A stretch of DNA of 64,000 nucleotides from CAYOZN01 sp964408455 (GCA_964408455.1 CAYOZN010000004.1:124001-188000); one strand, 5' to 3'; numbered from the stretch's first letter, positions 26,344-36,314 are shown. Notes: a model not told the origin generated them from the letters alone. Program-made: numbers and translations.

Positions 26344-28626
26344 CTATGTCGCGCCGAAGGATGGATCGCGCCGAAGCCGCAGCAGCAGGTGCCGGATGCG
26401 GTCCAATCGCTGCTCATCCGGTCCCCGCCGGCCGAACTGCGCCTCGTAGAACCATTCGGTGATCGCCGGCATTTCCTCCAGATCGGCCGACGCCCGCGCC
26501 AGTTGCAGGGCAAACTCCCGCGGTGTCGCGCCCGGCGGCTTTACGTGACCGCGATTTTCCAGAAGCGACACGATCCGGTCGTAAAATCGCGCCTCAAACC
26601 GGCGAACCTGCGCGGAGCGCCCGTTTCGTCGCGCCGGAAAGTGCGCCCGCACCATCAGCCACAGGATCCACAGCACCCGCACCACCAGCACGATCCACGT
26701 GACCAGCAGCACCAGCGTCAGCCAGTAGAACACCCGCTGCCACATCTCCAGAACGTCTGGTCCCCAGAGCAGCGTCGCCAGCGTATGCTTTATCGAGCGC
26801 GGCTCGCCCTCGCCCTGTGCCAGCTTGCTCAGCCATGCCCGCAGTCCCTCCGCCAGCGCCGCCCGGTTCTCGGAATCGAACGACACCACCAGCGTCGACC
26901 ACTTGAATCGCACGAAGTCGACGAACCGCTGCGCATCGGCCCACAGCGACGCCACCGGCCGGCGCCGCTGCGTGACGTTCGCCGGCGTGGGATCGAACGT
27001 CGTCCAGCCGCGATCGGCCAGGAATACCTCCACCCACGCGTGCGCGTCCCTCCGGCGAAACTGGAAGAACGAGCCCACCGGATTGAACTCCCCGCCGGCG
27101 TATCCGTTCACCAGCCGTGCCGGAATGCCAATCGACTGGCACATCAGCGTCATCGCCGAGGCGAAGTATTCGCAGTGCCCGCGCCGATTGTGCAGTAGAA
27201 AGTCCTCCATCGGGTCCACGCCCGCCGCCATGCCCGCCCGCCCCCGCGACAGCGTATATTCAAATTCCCGCGAAGACAGAAAATCGACCATCGCCGACGC
27301 CAGTGCCTCGTGCGTGCCCGCATCCTGCGGATCCAGCTCGCGCTCCTCCGCGAACGACTTTGCAAATTCCCGCACTGCCGCCGGGATGTCGCTCCAGCCC
27401 TCGCGCCGCGCGCGTCCCAGGTGCCGCAGTTGCCGGCCCAGCATGCCTCCCGGCCGCACCGGCGTGAACACCGTGTAGTGGGCGCTGTTGCGCGACGACG
27501 AACGCGTCTTCAACACAAGATCGCGCCGATCCAGCTGTGCGTCCTTGATATCCGGCGAACCGAACGCCACCGGCGGATAAACCGAAAAGAGCAGCCCCTG
27601 CCCGATCGAGTCCAGCCAGACTTCCTGCCGAAGGTAATTCGCGCCCTCCACCGACTCCACCGCCTCCATCAGCGGCATCGGTTCATCCACCGGCGCCGGC
27701 TGGATCTGCCGCGGAAACGGCGTCGGCCGGCGATTCCACCGCCCTTCCACGTAGCGATCGAACGTCAACCCCCGCAGATACGACTCGAAAGACTCATCCG
27801 TCACCACCACGCCGTCGCGCACAAAGCGGACCCGCAGAACCAGCGAATCGTCCTCCACGATGTCGTTGTTGGTCAGCGTCACCGCGTCGTCGACCCCGGT
27901 CACGCTGGCCGGCACCAGCCCCTGCATGCGGCTGAACAGGCCGCCCTTCCATCCCCGCGGCACGCAGATGAAGACCAGCGTGCTCACCATGCCCAGCACG
28001 ATCGCGCACGCCGCCGCCGTCCTCGTGAACGAGCTGCCCGCGGCCTCGCGCAACTCGTCCCCGTCGTTAAAGGCCGCGGCAGCCGGACCGATCGCGGCCA
28101 GCCGCCGCGCGCACACGCCGTACATCTCGCGCTGCGCGTGAAAGGCCATCAGCCACGCCAGCCCCAGCGTCAAATCCACGACGATCACCAGCGCAAACAG
28201 CGGGCTGGCGGTGACCAGCGAGCTGATCACCATCAACAGAAACGAAATGACCGCCACCAGCCCGACATCGCGATAGGTCTGCAACTCAAAGAATTTGCAG
28301 CAGCAGAGATAGATGATGAAGTGCGCCAGGATGACGATATGCACCTTCGGCTCGGCCCCCGGAACCGCCATCTGATAGACCAGGTGCCCCGTCGCTGCGA
28401 ATATGGCCACGTAAATGAGCCAGCGCGGCGCGGCCTTGCCGCCCGACCACTTCGCATATACCAGGCTGAAGACCGCGGCACCCGCCGCGATCAGCAGCAC
28501 GCCCCACGAGTCGTCGGCTTCGATCGCCGGCACCATGTTGAGAATCGCAAGTGCCAGCAGGGTGACATGCGCGGCCCCCGCGGGTCGCAGCGTGGACGGA
28601 ACGAGGCGCAAAGCGGTGCTGGTCAT
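26344..28626 (-). CDS. Transglutaminase-like membrane protein (DUF3488/TgpA type)
   Basis: Five or six N-terminal membrane spans are followed by a periplasmic transglutaminase core with the Cys-His-Asp triad visible: GHCEYFASAM (Cys), DAHAWVEV (His) and TFDPTP (Asp), about residues 486-560. A last membrane helix and a charged C-terminal tail come next. Family members (TgpA) occur with MoxR and DUF58 genes and act on envelope proteins; exact target unknown. ATG 28624-28626 overlaps the DUF58 stop (ATGA), so the two are coupled. The stop codon abuts the nested palindrome. The triad is intact, so activity is plausible. Confidence 0.9.
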   Translation of the reverse strand: MTSTALRLVPSTLRPAGAAHVTLLALAILNMVPAIEADDSWGVLLIAAGAAVFSLVYAKWSGGKAAPRWLIYVAIFAATGHLVYQMAVPGAEPKVHIVILAHFIIYLCCCKFFELQTYRDVGLVAVISFLLMVISSLVTASPLFALVIVVDLTLGLAWLMAFHAQREMYGVCARRLAAIGPAAAAFNDGDELREAAGSSFTRTAAACAIVLGMVSTLVFICVPRGWKGGLFSRMQGLVPASVTGVDDAVTLTNNDIVEDDSLVLRVRFVRDGVVVTDESFESYLRGLTFDRYVEGRWNRRPTPFPRQIQPAPVDEPMPLMEAVESVEGANYLRQEVWLDSIGQGLLFSVYPPVAFGSPDIKDAQLDRRDLVLKTRSSSRNSAHYTVFTPVRPGGMLGRQLRHLGRARREGWSDIPAAVREFAKSFAEERELDPQDAGTHEALASAMVDFLSSREFEYTLSRGRAGMAAGVDPMEDFLLHNRRGHCEYFASAMTLMCQSIGIPARLVNGYAGGEFNPVGSFFQFRRRDAHAWVEVFLADRGWTTFDPTPANVTQRRRPVASLWADAQRFVDFVRFKWSTLVVSFDSENRAALAEGLRAWLSKLAQGEGEPRSIKHTLATLLWGPDVLEMWQRVFYWLTLVLLVTWIVLVVRVLWILWLMVRAHFPARRNGRSAQVRRFEARFYDRIVSLLENRGHVKPPGATPREFALQLARASADLEEMPAITEWFYEAQFGRRGPDEQRLDRIRHLLLRLRRDPSFGAT

Positions 28627-29813
28627 GCCGCGGCGACCTCCGGCTCCGGCAGCACCAGCGCCTCGAACGCCGGCGTCCCCGGAACATACAGCCCCGTCGG
28701 CCCCAGGCATCGGTGCAGCGCCCGCGAGGCCTCGCGCAGATTGTCATCGTTCGCCGCCCCGAACAGCATCACCGGCCCCTGCCAGCGCGGCAGCCACGAA
28801 AGCCGCCGGAGATGTTCCGCCAGGTTTTCGTCCCGGCGGCCCTGTATGAGCGCCAGCTCTCGCAGAAGCCTCGGCCGATATGCCCGCCCCGAGCCCGGCG
28901 GCAGGCGCACCAGTCGCTCGCCCCCGCAGATCAGCCCCACGCGCGCACCCTGCTCCAGCGCGCTGCACACCGCCGTCGCCGCGGCGCTGATCGCATCCTC
29001 CAGCGCGCTCACCTGCGCCCGATCGCGAACGTCGATCCGCGCGCTCACCGCGCACCAGACCTGCTGGCTGACCGTCTTGCTCATCTGCCGCACCATCAAC
29101 TGCCCGGTCCGCGCGCTGCGCCGCCAGTGAATCCGTCGCGGATTATCCCCGGTGCGATATTCGCGAATCCCGTAAAACTCCTCGTCGCCGCGGCGATGCC
29201 CCTGCCCCGCGTTCGAATGCCCCGACGCATCGCTGCGACGGCTCGACAGCCGGATGTCGCCGCGAAGCCGGCCGACACGCGGACAGACGATAACCTCCGT
29301 CCGCTCGCCCTGACGCGTCCACTTCGTAAAAAGGCTGAACGGAAAGCGCGTCGCCAGCCGCAGGTTGGAGAAGACCAGCCGGCCCCGCGCGTGCGACAAC
29401 ACCGGCACCGACACGGTCACCGACTCGCCGGCCCGCAATAGCGGAATGAACGCCTCCGGATCGGCCATCCGCGGACGGCCGAGCAGGTCCCGCAGATGAA
29501 TGCTCCGCGCCCGGCCCCAGCGCCGCCTGTTGGTCACTGTATATCGCACCACGAACACCTGCCCCGCAGTCGCCGTCTCCGGCGCCAGCCGCCGGACGGT
29601 CAGCGCAAAAAGCGTGCGCCAGCCGTGAAAGGCGTTGATCGCAAACGCTCCGGTGCAGAGGCCGAAGATGATCAACAGCAGGTTGATGTCCGCGTCGATC
29701 GCGGCAAATCCGATGAGCAGCGAGCCCAGCACAAACCAGATGCCGCCCGGTGTGATGGTCAGCCCGTAAGGGGCGCGTCGCCAGAGGGAAACGTTGAACC
29801 ACCGACCGGCCAT
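28623..29813 (-). CDS. DUF58 domain protein
   Basis: A double membrane helix near the N-terminus (about 15-60) precedes a cytoplasmic vWA-like DUF58 region, with the family signature DNPRRIHWRRSARTGQLMVR near 205-225 and a C-terminal region. DUF58 proteins work with MoxR AAA+ ATPases. The ATG at 29811-29813 gives a normal lead-in to the first helix; an ATG 20 codons earlier (29873) is possible. It is coupled to the transglutaminase gene by a 4-bp overlap. The gene before it encodes an AsmA-like protein, which interrupts the usual order. No missing motif is evident. Confidence 0.88.
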   Translation of the reverse strand: MAGRWFNVSLWRRAPYGLTITPGGIWFVLGSLLIGFAAIDADINLLLIIFGLCTGAFAINAFHGWRTLFALTVRRLAPETATAGQVFVVRYTVTNRRRWGRARSIHLRDLLGRPRMADPEAFIPLLRAGESVTVSVPVLSHARGRLVFSNLRLATRFPFSLFTKWTRQGERTEVIVCPRVGRLRGDIRLSSRRSDASGHSNAGQGHRRGDEEFYGIREYRTGDNPRRIHWRRSARTGQLMVRQMSKTVSQQVWCAVSARIDVRDRAQVSALEDAISAAATAVCSALEQGARVGLICGGERLVRLPPGSGRAYRPRLLRELALIQGRRDENLAEHLRRLSWLPRWQGPVMLFGAANDDNLREASRALHRCLGPTGLYVPGTPAFEALVLPEPEVAAA

Positions 29814-29939
29814 TCGATCCACGACTCCATCACGCCTGACGGCGCGCTTCGAACCGGCCCGGATCAGGTGCATCGTGCGACGCCACGCCGCACGGACACA
29901 AAGCAGCCGGCGCCATCCATTATAAAGCCGTGATGCCGC

Positions 29940-31766
29940 TCAGTCCTCGTTCTTCTTCTTCTTGCCGCCAAGCAGGTTCGATACGCCCTTGCCGATTTCG
30001 CCGGGCGCGATCTTCAAGCCCTGATCCGACAGCCCGGCGCCGCCGAGCTTGTCTCCGACAAGTTGATCCATGCGGCGCAACAGCTCGTCTTTGCCGGCCT
30101 GAGCGAGGGCCTCTCGCATGTTGGCCCGCATGGCGTTGCTGTCGAAGACGAGGCGCGGTTCCGCGAGCGGTCCAACGATGCGGAGCGTGGTTTCCAGGTT
30201 GCGGAGCAGCTTCATGGCCTCGCCCGAGATCTGCGGATCAAGACCGAACAACCCGCCGGCGGTGGAGGCCGCGAGGTCCTTTGTCTTCACCCGCAGGGCA
30301 AGGTCGATCGTCTCGCGCGTGATGCGCCCCGAGACAGTCGCCGATGCAGTGCCGCCATTGAGTACAACCGGGTTCTTCGGATTAAGCTGTTTTTGGAATC
30401 GCCTCAAATCGATCTGATCGAATGAAGCAGTCACGTCCACGGCATCATCATCCTCAAACCGGCAGACGACTTCGCAGGAACCGGCGCCCTGACGCGATTC
30501 GATTCCAATGATGATCGGTTTAAAAAGGCTTCGCGGCGCATCGCTCAGATTCTGGCAAACCACGGCACTTTCACCAAAGGCCTCGATCGGTGGCGTCACC
30601 GGCTCGAGAACGAGCCTGCGAACGACGAAACGAGGCGCACCCGAGCCGGGCGCGCGCGCTGTTAGGTACGCAAAATAGTGCTCGGGTACCGTTGGCCCGG
30701 AATCGGCCTCCCGCCAGGGCAGCCATTCCCGCAGTTTTTCGGTCCACTCGCGAACCTGCTTTGCCTGGCCCATATACGTTTCCAGCCTGGCGACATCGAA
30801 CTCGGAAACGGAAAACGCGGTTGGGTCGAAGGCAGGAAGTTTGGGCAATTCCGGCCGCTTCATGACATTGCCCGGCGCCTCGCGGCGCGTGTCGAATCGC
30901 ACGTCGGACAAGACGACTTCGTCGAGTTCGACCCGCCCGAGCAAAAGCGACCACAGGCTGACGTCTGCCGATACTTCCTTGATTGAAATGCGATTGTTCG
31001 CCGGCTTCTCAGGATCGGTGGCGCGAAGCTCGCTCGCATTCAACCGTCCGCTGAGCGGCAGAACCGCGAACCGGTCCAGGTTGACTTCGGCGCCGTTCGC
31101 CACCGTCAGCGACCTTTCGGCATAGTCGGTCAGTACGGTGTTTCTCATGTAATATGCCGTAGCGCTGAAGGCGATGAGGACCACGGCTGCCAGGATTACG
31201 CCGGGCAGTCGCACGAAGCTGGCTCGTTTCTCGAGCACTGCCTTCACGGCACGCGACCTGCCGACCAGAATCCGATCCAGCCACCGCACCCAGGTTTTGG
31301 ATTGCCAGCGGCGGAGGGCTTCGGACTGGTTCTCCAGATTGAGCCAGGCGCGCCGGTATCCATGAACGAGCAGTGCCAGCGCGGCGCCCAGAATCAATCC
31401 GAGTACCGGACCCAGCAGCAGGCCACCCAGCAGCGCGTAGCGCGAAAAGTCGGAGATGCCGAGAATCGGCACCGATGCCACAGCGCCGACGAAGCCGGGC
31501 GCATTCTCGTGAACCCACACGCCGCTGTGATACAGCAGCGGCGCAGCGGCAAAGCAGAGCGACTTGCCCAGCGCGGCGAAAATCAGAAACATGCCGAGAT
31601 TCACGTTGATCACCAGGGCGAGTGCGATCAGGCCGACATGCAGGCCGTAAAACCCCGGCATGAGGCCGAACCAGAACCCGAACAGAACCGAGAGCAGGAT
31701 GAGGGCCGGCGCCACGTCGCCGCGAAAAACGGCGAGCCACTTGCGAAGGGATCCGGGCAGGATCAT
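29940..31766 (-). CDS. Membrane protein: TIGR03546-like N-terminus fused to AsmA-like domain
   Basis: The N-terminal ~160 residues hold four or five membrane helices with a pattern like TIGR03546 proteins. After another helix (about 185-205) comes a long periplasmic region with AsmA-like repeats (SLTVANGAEVNLDRF, GRLNASELRATD, VSADVSLWSLLLGRVELDEV). The C-terminus ends in a Lys-rich tail. AsmA-like proteins bridge the envelope and help move lipids; here the function is inferred by fold only. In other bacteria I recall the two parts as separate neighbouring genes. ATG at 31764-31766 is chosen for its strong GGAGGAG site. It interrupts a MoxR/DUF58/TGase set. Confidence 0.78.
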   Translation of the reverse strand: MILPGSLRKWLAVFRGDVAPALILLSVLFGFWFGLMPGFYGLHVGLIALALVINVNLGMFLIFAALGKSLCFAAAPLLYHSGVWVHENAPGFVGAVASVPILGISDFSRYALLGGLLLGPVLGLILGAALALLVHGYRRAWLNLENQSEALRRWQSKTWVRWLDRILVGRSRAVKAVLEKRASFVRLPGVILAAVVLIAFSATAYYMRNTVLTDYAERSLTVANGAEVNLDRFAVLPLSGRLNASELRATDPEKPANNRISIKEVSADVSLWSLLLGRVELDEVVLSDVRFDTRREAPGNVMKRPELPKLPAFDPTAFSVSEFDVARLETYMGQAKQVREWTEKLREWLPWREADSGPTVPEHYFAYLTARAPGSGAPRFVVRRLVLEPVTPPIEAFGESAVVCQNLSDAPRSLFKPIIIGIESRQGAGSCEVVCRFEDDDAVDVTASFDQIDLRRFQKQLNPKNPVVLNGGTASATVSGRITRETIDLALRVKTKDLAASTAGGLFGLDPQISGEAMKLLRNLETTLRIVGPLAEPRLVFDSNAMRANMREALAQAGKDELLRRMDQLVGDKLGGAGLSDQGLKIAPGEIGKGVSNLLGGKKKKNED

Positions 31767-32077
31767 GGATCGTCTCCTCCGGTCACTGTTGCCGACGGCG
31801 ACAAGATCGAGCCACACCACACGGAGCGGCAAGTGCCACTAGGACGACCAGAAAAGGTTGAAAGCGCCCGCCATTTGACATCGACTCGCGTCGTCTGCGG
31901 AACTGGACGTGACCCTGAGCTTACATCGGTTCATGGCCACGAACAAGACTGGCGCCCCGTGGAGCCTCACAGAGCTTTCCGAGGCACTGTAGCGTGGTGC
32001 GAACCCGGCGGCACCGCGGGATGGCGGCGCATCCGAAGACGGCCGGCGGCGATGCGCCTTTGATGCTACGTGCGACT
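31767..32077. other. Intergenic gap of 311 bp, no feature recognised
   Basis: Between the AsmA-like gene and the MoxR gene (both minus strand) I see no reading frame with protein-like content. GGCGGCACCGCGGG near 32008 and GATGCGCC near 32050 form no strong hairpin. The gap is large for genes thought to be co-transcribed, so a separate promoter is possible. Confidence 0.5.
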
Positions 32078-33031
32078 CTACGATGGCACCGGGATTCCCT
32101 CGAGAATCTCCAGCAGCACCTGTTCAGCCGTCGCCGCATGTCCATCGCGCAGGTAAGACTTGCTCACCATGCGGTGCCCGAAGCACGGCAGCACGAGCAA
32201 TTTGAAATCGTCCGGCACGCAGTAGTCGCGCCCGCCCAACAGCGCCGATGCCCGCGCCGCCCGCAGCAGCGCCAGCGCCCCACGTGGCGATATGCCCACC
32301 TCAATCGCATTGTGTCGCCGCGTGGCCTCCACGATATCCTGAAGATAGTCCATCAGCGCATCGTCTACCTTGACGCGATCCGTCATGTTCTGAAGTTCGA
32401 TCACGTCCCGCGCCTGCATCACCGGCCGCATCGCCTCCAGCGGCGCCCGATCCGGCTGATCGCGAAGAATCTGCCGCTCGTACTCGCGGGCCGGATAGCC
32501 GATGCTGATCCGCAGTATGAATCGGTCGAGCTGATTCTCCGGCAGAAAATAGGTACCCTCGAATTCGAACGGGTTCTGCGTCGCGATCACCATGAACGGC
32601 TGCTCGAGCGCTACCGCCTTGCCCTCGACGCTGACCTGCGCCTCGTTCATCACCTCCAGCAGTGCCGACTGCGAACGCGGCGTCGTGCGATTGATCTCGT
32701 CGGCCAGCACGATGTTCGCGAAGATGGGGCCCGGCTTGTACTCAAACCGGCCGGACTTGTCGTTGTAGATGCTGACGCCCAGCACATCCGACGGCAGCAG
32801 ATCGGGCGTCATCTGCACCCGCGAAAACGTGCAGTCGATGCTCTTCGCCACCGCCCGCGCCAGCACCGTCTTCCCCACGCCCGGCACATCCTCGATCAAT
32901 ACGTGCCCGCGTGCCAGAAGCCCGATCACCATCTGGCTGATGGCCTCCGTCTTGCCGATGAAGACCGATTCAATATTGGCGCGAAGCAGTTGCAGCTTGT
33001 CGAGCAGCGGCGCGGATTCGATGAGCGTCAT
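32078..33031 (-). CDS. MoxR-family AAA+ ATPase
   Basis: This 317-residue ATPase has Walker A in EDVPGVGKTVLA (about 47-58), Walker B in NIVLADEINRTTPRSQ (about 107-121), sensor 1 MVIATQNPFE (about 146-155) and a C-terminal lid with GISPRGALALLRAAR. MoxR ATPases act as chaperones that mature metal enzymes or envelope complexes and are usually found with DUF58 and transglutaminase genes, as here. Length fits. It is the first gene of the cluster on the minus strand. An upstream gap of 87 bp separates it from the CXXCH membrane protein. Confidence 0.93.
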   Translation of the reverse strand: MTLIESAPLLDKLQLLRANIESVFIGKTEAISQMVIGLLARGHVLIEDVPGVGKTVLARAVAKSIDCTFSRVQMTPDLLPSDVLGVSIYNDKSGRFEYKPGPIFANIVLADEINRTTPRSQSALLEVMNEAQVSVEGKAVALEQPFMVIATQNPFEFEGTYFLPENQLDRFILRISIGYPAREYERQILRDQPDRAPLEAMRPVMQARDVIELQNMTDRVKVDDALMDYLQDIVEATRRHNAIEVGISPRGALALLRAARASALLGGRDYCVPDDFKLLVLPCFGHRMVSKSYLRDGHAATAEQVLLEILEGIPVPS

Positions 33032-33118
33032 GCGGCGGGTCCCTGTGCTTCGTAAGTGGCAATTATATGCGCCTGCCGATGCGCAACAAAGAAGGCCCGT
33101 TCTCGATTCGTCCCCGTC

Positions 33119-33961
33119 TCATCCCCGCGCCCGGCCGCGCATCAGATCGATCAGTACGACGGCGATCTGTACGCCGAATGCGGCCCCGAATACCGCGCCG
33201 GCGCCCGCCAGCACGTAGACAAACGGATCTGCCAGTCGCGCCAGCCACCATCCCGCAAAATCCAGAACCAGCGCCAGCATCGGCAGCGGCGTCAGCATCG
33301 CGCGTATCCAGCGCGGCGACCGGCTCATATAGAACAGCGCGGCCACGATCAGCGTGAACAGCGGAATGGAGAGCATGTGGATGTGCCCGACCAGCACCAG
33401 CCGCGACACCGTGTACTGCGGCGGCACCCGCGCCATCCCCCCACCTTTCGCCGGCAATGGCGCCGCAAGATGCGCGAACATGGCATGCTCGACCGTCATG
33501 TCGTCGGGTCCGAACGGCGACGTCCGGGCGATCTCCTCGCTGGAAGTTTGCGCATGACAGCGCAGACAATTGCGCACGAGAATGCGCCGCGGCGTGTGGC
33601 GGCCCTCGCCCACGTCGAGCCCCGCCTCGCTGCCGCCCTGCGTGAGCCAGCCCTCCAGTATCCCGAACTCCGCCTCATCGTCGACGTATTCGCGCATCGA
33701 TGTGCGCAGCATCGTCAGCATCCGCGACGGTACCGACTGATTCTTCTGCACCGTCAGCCCGCCATACACGGCGCGGACATCGTTCATCGACAGGCCGGGC
33801 TCGCCGTCCGCGTGCCGATGCGTGTGGTAGATGTTGACCAGGGCAACCAGGTAGCCCGTGCCGATGATGATCAGAAACCCCGCCAGCGTCAGCCGCAGCG
33901 CGGCCGGCAGGCCCGCCAGACTGCCGTGCCATGCGTCTGTCATATCAGGCGCCTGCTTCAT
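33119..33961 (-). CDS. Membrane protein with one CXXCH haem c motif
   Basis: The 280-residue product has an N-terminal membrane helix (about 20-42), a periplasmic segment with NCLRCHAQ (residues 131-138, a classical haem c attachment site), and then about three more membrane helices, one of which contains GHIHM, a possible ligand for a further haem or metal. So it is likely an electron-transfer protein in the cytoplasmic membrane. I recall similar proteins in planctomycete genomes without a defined role. ATG at 33961 has GGGA eight bases upstream; an ATG six codons later is possible. Its position between the MoxR and nrnA genes does not define function. Confidence 0.72.
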   Translation of the reverse strand: MKQAPDMTDAWHGSLAGLPAALRLTLAGFLIIIGTGYLVALVNIYHTHRHADGEPGLSMNDVRAVYGGLTVQKNQSVPSRMLTMLRTSMREYVDDEAEFGILEGWLTQGGSEAGLDVGEGRHTPRRILVRNCLRCHAQTSSEEIARTSPFGPDDMTVEHAMFAHLAAPLPAKGGGMARVPPQYTVSRLVLVGHIHMLSIPLFTLIVAALFYMSRSPRWIRAMLTPLPMLALVLDFAGWWLARLADPFVYVLAGAGAVFGAAFGVQIAVVLIDLMRGRARG

Positions 33962-34091
33962 TCACAACGTCCCATTCGTCGAATTGCATCGCCAAACGTC
34001 GCGGTGCCCGGCCGCAATTCGGAGACGACGCAAAGCCATCCGGCCCAGCCGTGCTCGCATCAAGGCCGCGGAGCGGCGGCAGACTAGAGCC

Positions 34092-34148
34092 CACGGCGCA
34101 AGCCGTGCGGATAACGCGAATCAGTGTATCAAAGCCCCGGCAGGGGCG
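34092..34148. repeat. Two short hairpin repeats (CACGGCGCAAGCCGTG and GCCCCGGCAGGGGC types)
   Basis: The first hairpin (34092-34107) has six-base arms around GCAA. The second (34134-34147) has GCCCC...GGGGC arms around GGCA. Both types resemble intergenic repeats that I associate with planctomycete genomes. They lie in the 252-bp gap between nrnA and the CXXCH gene. Confidence 0.7.
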
Positions 34149-34213
34149 AAAGAAATGGTCCTCGCTTCACATCGCTAACCACCATCTTCTGGCCCCGCCG
34201 CCCGCAACAAAGA

Positions 34214-35239
34214 TCATGCCCCCACCTTCGGTGCCGCCATCACGGCCTTCAACACCGCCTTCACCACATCCCGATACACCGCCTCAAAATCCCCCCGCAC
34301 CTTTGCCCCTGCCGCGCACGTATGCCCCCCGCCGCCGAACTGCCGGGCGATGGCCGCCACATCCACGCTGTGCTTGGCGCGAAAGCTAAGCCGCACCGGC
34401 GCATCCCCCTCCGGCTCCACCGCCATCACGCTCACGTTCACGCTGCCGATCCGCTGAGGCTCGTTGATGATATCCTCCGCCATCGTTTCATCCGCCCCGC
34501 AGCGGCGCAGCATCTCGCGCGTCAGCCGGTAGATCGCCAGCCTGCCCTCCGCCAACAGCTCGAAGCTCCGCAGCACCTCGCCGATCAGACGCAGCCTCGC
34601 CTCCGGATCGCCCATGAACAGCCGCTCGTACAGCGCCGTCGGCGACGCCCCCAGACCGGCCAACGCCGCCGCCGATGCCAGCGCCGCGGCATCCGTATTG
34701 GAATGCCGAAACCAGCCCGTGTCCGTCGCCAGCCCGGCAAACAGCAGCGTCGCCGCATCCGCATCGATCGGCCAGCCCGCCTCCTGCGCAAGGCTCGCGA
34801 TCATCATCGTGCACGACGCGCTCGAGACATCGACCCACGCCTGCGGCACGATCGCATCGCGCGTGGCATGATGATCGATCGCCAGCCGGTTCTGCGCCGA
34901 TACCACCGCCTCCGCCGCCGCCCCCAGCTGCGCTCGTGCGCACGTATCCACCACCACGGTGCAGTCCCATTCGCTCGTCGCCTCCACCCCCGGCGACGCC
35001 GGCCAGGTGCGCGCCGTGCCCGCGTCCGGCAGAAAGCGATACCGCCCCGGCACCGGCTCGTGCAGATACACCTCCGCCTCCCGCCCCGACGCCCGCAGCA
35101 CCCGGGCCAGACCAAGTGCCGAACCTATGGCATCCCCGTCCGCCCGCGCATGCGTTGTGATCAGCACGCGCTGCGCCCGCGACAAGCGCTCGATGGCGCC
35201 GCGCCGATCGATGAGCCGCGGCTCGCCGCCCTCGTTCAT
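34214..35239 (-). CDS. nrnA: DHH-family phosphoesterase, NrnA-type (oligoribonuclease/pAp phosphatase)
   Basis: NrnA removes nucleotides from short RNAs and dephosphorylates 3',5'-ADP. Motifs: HARADGDAIGSALG (I, about 30-43), VVVDTC (II, about 95-100), IDHHAT (III, about 121-126), ATDTGWFRHSNT (IV, about 170-181), and the DHHA1 motif GGGGHTCAAG near 298-307. The 341-residue length is normal. The start is preceded by GGAGGAGCA and overlaps the ribF stop (ATGA), so the two are co-translated. This ribF-nrnA neighbourhood is common in bacteria. All metal ligands seem present. Confidence 0.93.
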   Translation of the reverse strand: MNEGGEPRLIDRRGAIERLSRAQRVLITTHARADGDAIGSALGLARVLRASGREAEVYLHEPVPGRYRFLPDAGTARTWPASPGVEATSEWDCTVVVDTCARAQLGAAAEAVVSAQNRLAIDHHATRDAIVPQAWVDVSSASCTMMIASLAQEAGWPIDADAATLLFAGLATDTGWFRHSNTDAAALASAAALAGLGASPTALYERLFMGDPEARLRLIGEVLRSFELLAEGRLAIYRLTREMLRRCGADETMAEDIINEPQRIGSVNVSVMAVEPEGDAPVRLSFRAKHSVDVAAIARQFGGGGHTCAAGAKVRGDFEAVYRDVVKAVLKAVMAAPKVGA

Positions 35240-36219
35240 TGCTCCTCCAGGGATTGTGCCCGCGCCTCGGCGCCGGCCTGATATTCCTTGACCATGCGGC
35301 CAATCTCCTCGATGTCCCGCCCGATCTGCGCCGTCAGCCCTTCGCGATCATCAAATCGCCGCTGATCGCGCACCCGGCCGATCAAGCCCAGCCGCACCCG
35401 CCGCCCATAGTAGTCGCCCGACGCCTCCAGCAGAAATGCCTCCACCACCAGCGACGTCCCCCCCAGCGTCGGCCGATGCCCGATGCTGACGGCGGCAACA
35501 TGGTGCTCGTCCTCAAAGTCCGCCAGGCCCGCATAGACGCCCTCGCCAGGAATCAGTTGATCGCCCGCTGCCAGATTGATCGTCGGATACCCCAGCTTGC
35601 GGCCCTCCGACGCGCCGTGCACGACCGTGCCCACCAGCGCGTACGGTCGCCCCAGGCACTTCATCGCCAGCGCCACATCGCCGCCCGACAGCGCCGCGCG
35701 AATCGCCGTGCTGCTGACGACGAGAACCTGCCCCTCAGCCAGGTGCAACCGGTATGGCTCTACCTCGTGTACCTGAAAGCCGCCCCTGGGCGAGGCCTGC
35801 CGCAGCGTCTCGATATTCCCCGCCCGATCGCGCCCGAAGCCGAAGTTCGGCCCCTCGACGATGTAGGAGGGATGAATCTGCCTGATGAGGATATCGCGAA
35901 TAAAGTCTTCGGCCGATAGCGACAGCAGCGACCAGTCCGTGTGCAGCTTGACGATGGCGTCGGCACCCGCACCGGCCAGTTGACGCGCCTTCTCCTCCCA
36001 CGGCGTCAGCCGCGGCGGCGCCTGGCCCGGCCGCAACAGCGTGATCGGGTGCGGCTCGAATGTCATGGCGATGACCGCGGCGCTGCTCACGTGCGCCAGC
36101 GCCCGCGCCGTGCGCAGGATGCGCTGATGCCCGAGGTGCACGCCGTCGAAGTTTCCGACCGACAGCACCGCTCCCCGAAGCGCCGGATCAATGGCGGAGG
36201 TGTTGTCGTAGACCTTCAT
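35236..36219 (-). CDS. ribF: Bifunctional riboflavin kinase / FAD synthetase
   Basis: RibF makes FMN and FAD in the cytoplasm. The N-terminal FAD synthetase domain has SVGNFDGVHLGHQRILR (about 20-36) and a later NFGFGRDRAGN, while the C-terminal kinase domain has GYPTINL (about 213-219; PT motif) and GVYAGLADFEDE. Length (327) is normal. It is the first gene of a pair with nrnA. No clear ribosome site precedes the ATG at 36217-36219. The next gene upstream, copA, ends 95 bp away. Both activities should be intact. Confidence 0.95.
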   Translation of the reverse strand: MKVYDNTSAIDPALRGAVLSVGNFDGVHLGHQRILRTARALAHVSSAAVIAMTFEPHPITLLRPGQAPPRLTPWEEKARQLAGAGADAIVKLHTDWSLLSLSAEDFIRDILIRQIHPSYIVEGPNFGFGRDRAGNIETLRQASPRGGFQVHEVEPYRLHLAEGQVLVVSSTAIRAALSGGDVALAMKCLGRPYALVGTVVHGASEGRKLGYPTINLAAGDQLIPGEGVYAGLADFEDEHHVAAVSIGHRPTLGGTSLVVEAFLLEASGDYYGRRVRLGLIGRVRDQRRFDDREGLTAQIGRDIEEIGRMVKEYQAGAEARAQSLEEQ

Positions 36220-36314
36220 ATCCGACTCGTGCCGAAGCTCGAAGAATTCCGCCGTGAAGCTGGCGTCCGGTAACAGGCACGCTGCGAAGTACTACAATCA
36301 CCGGATGTCAAATC

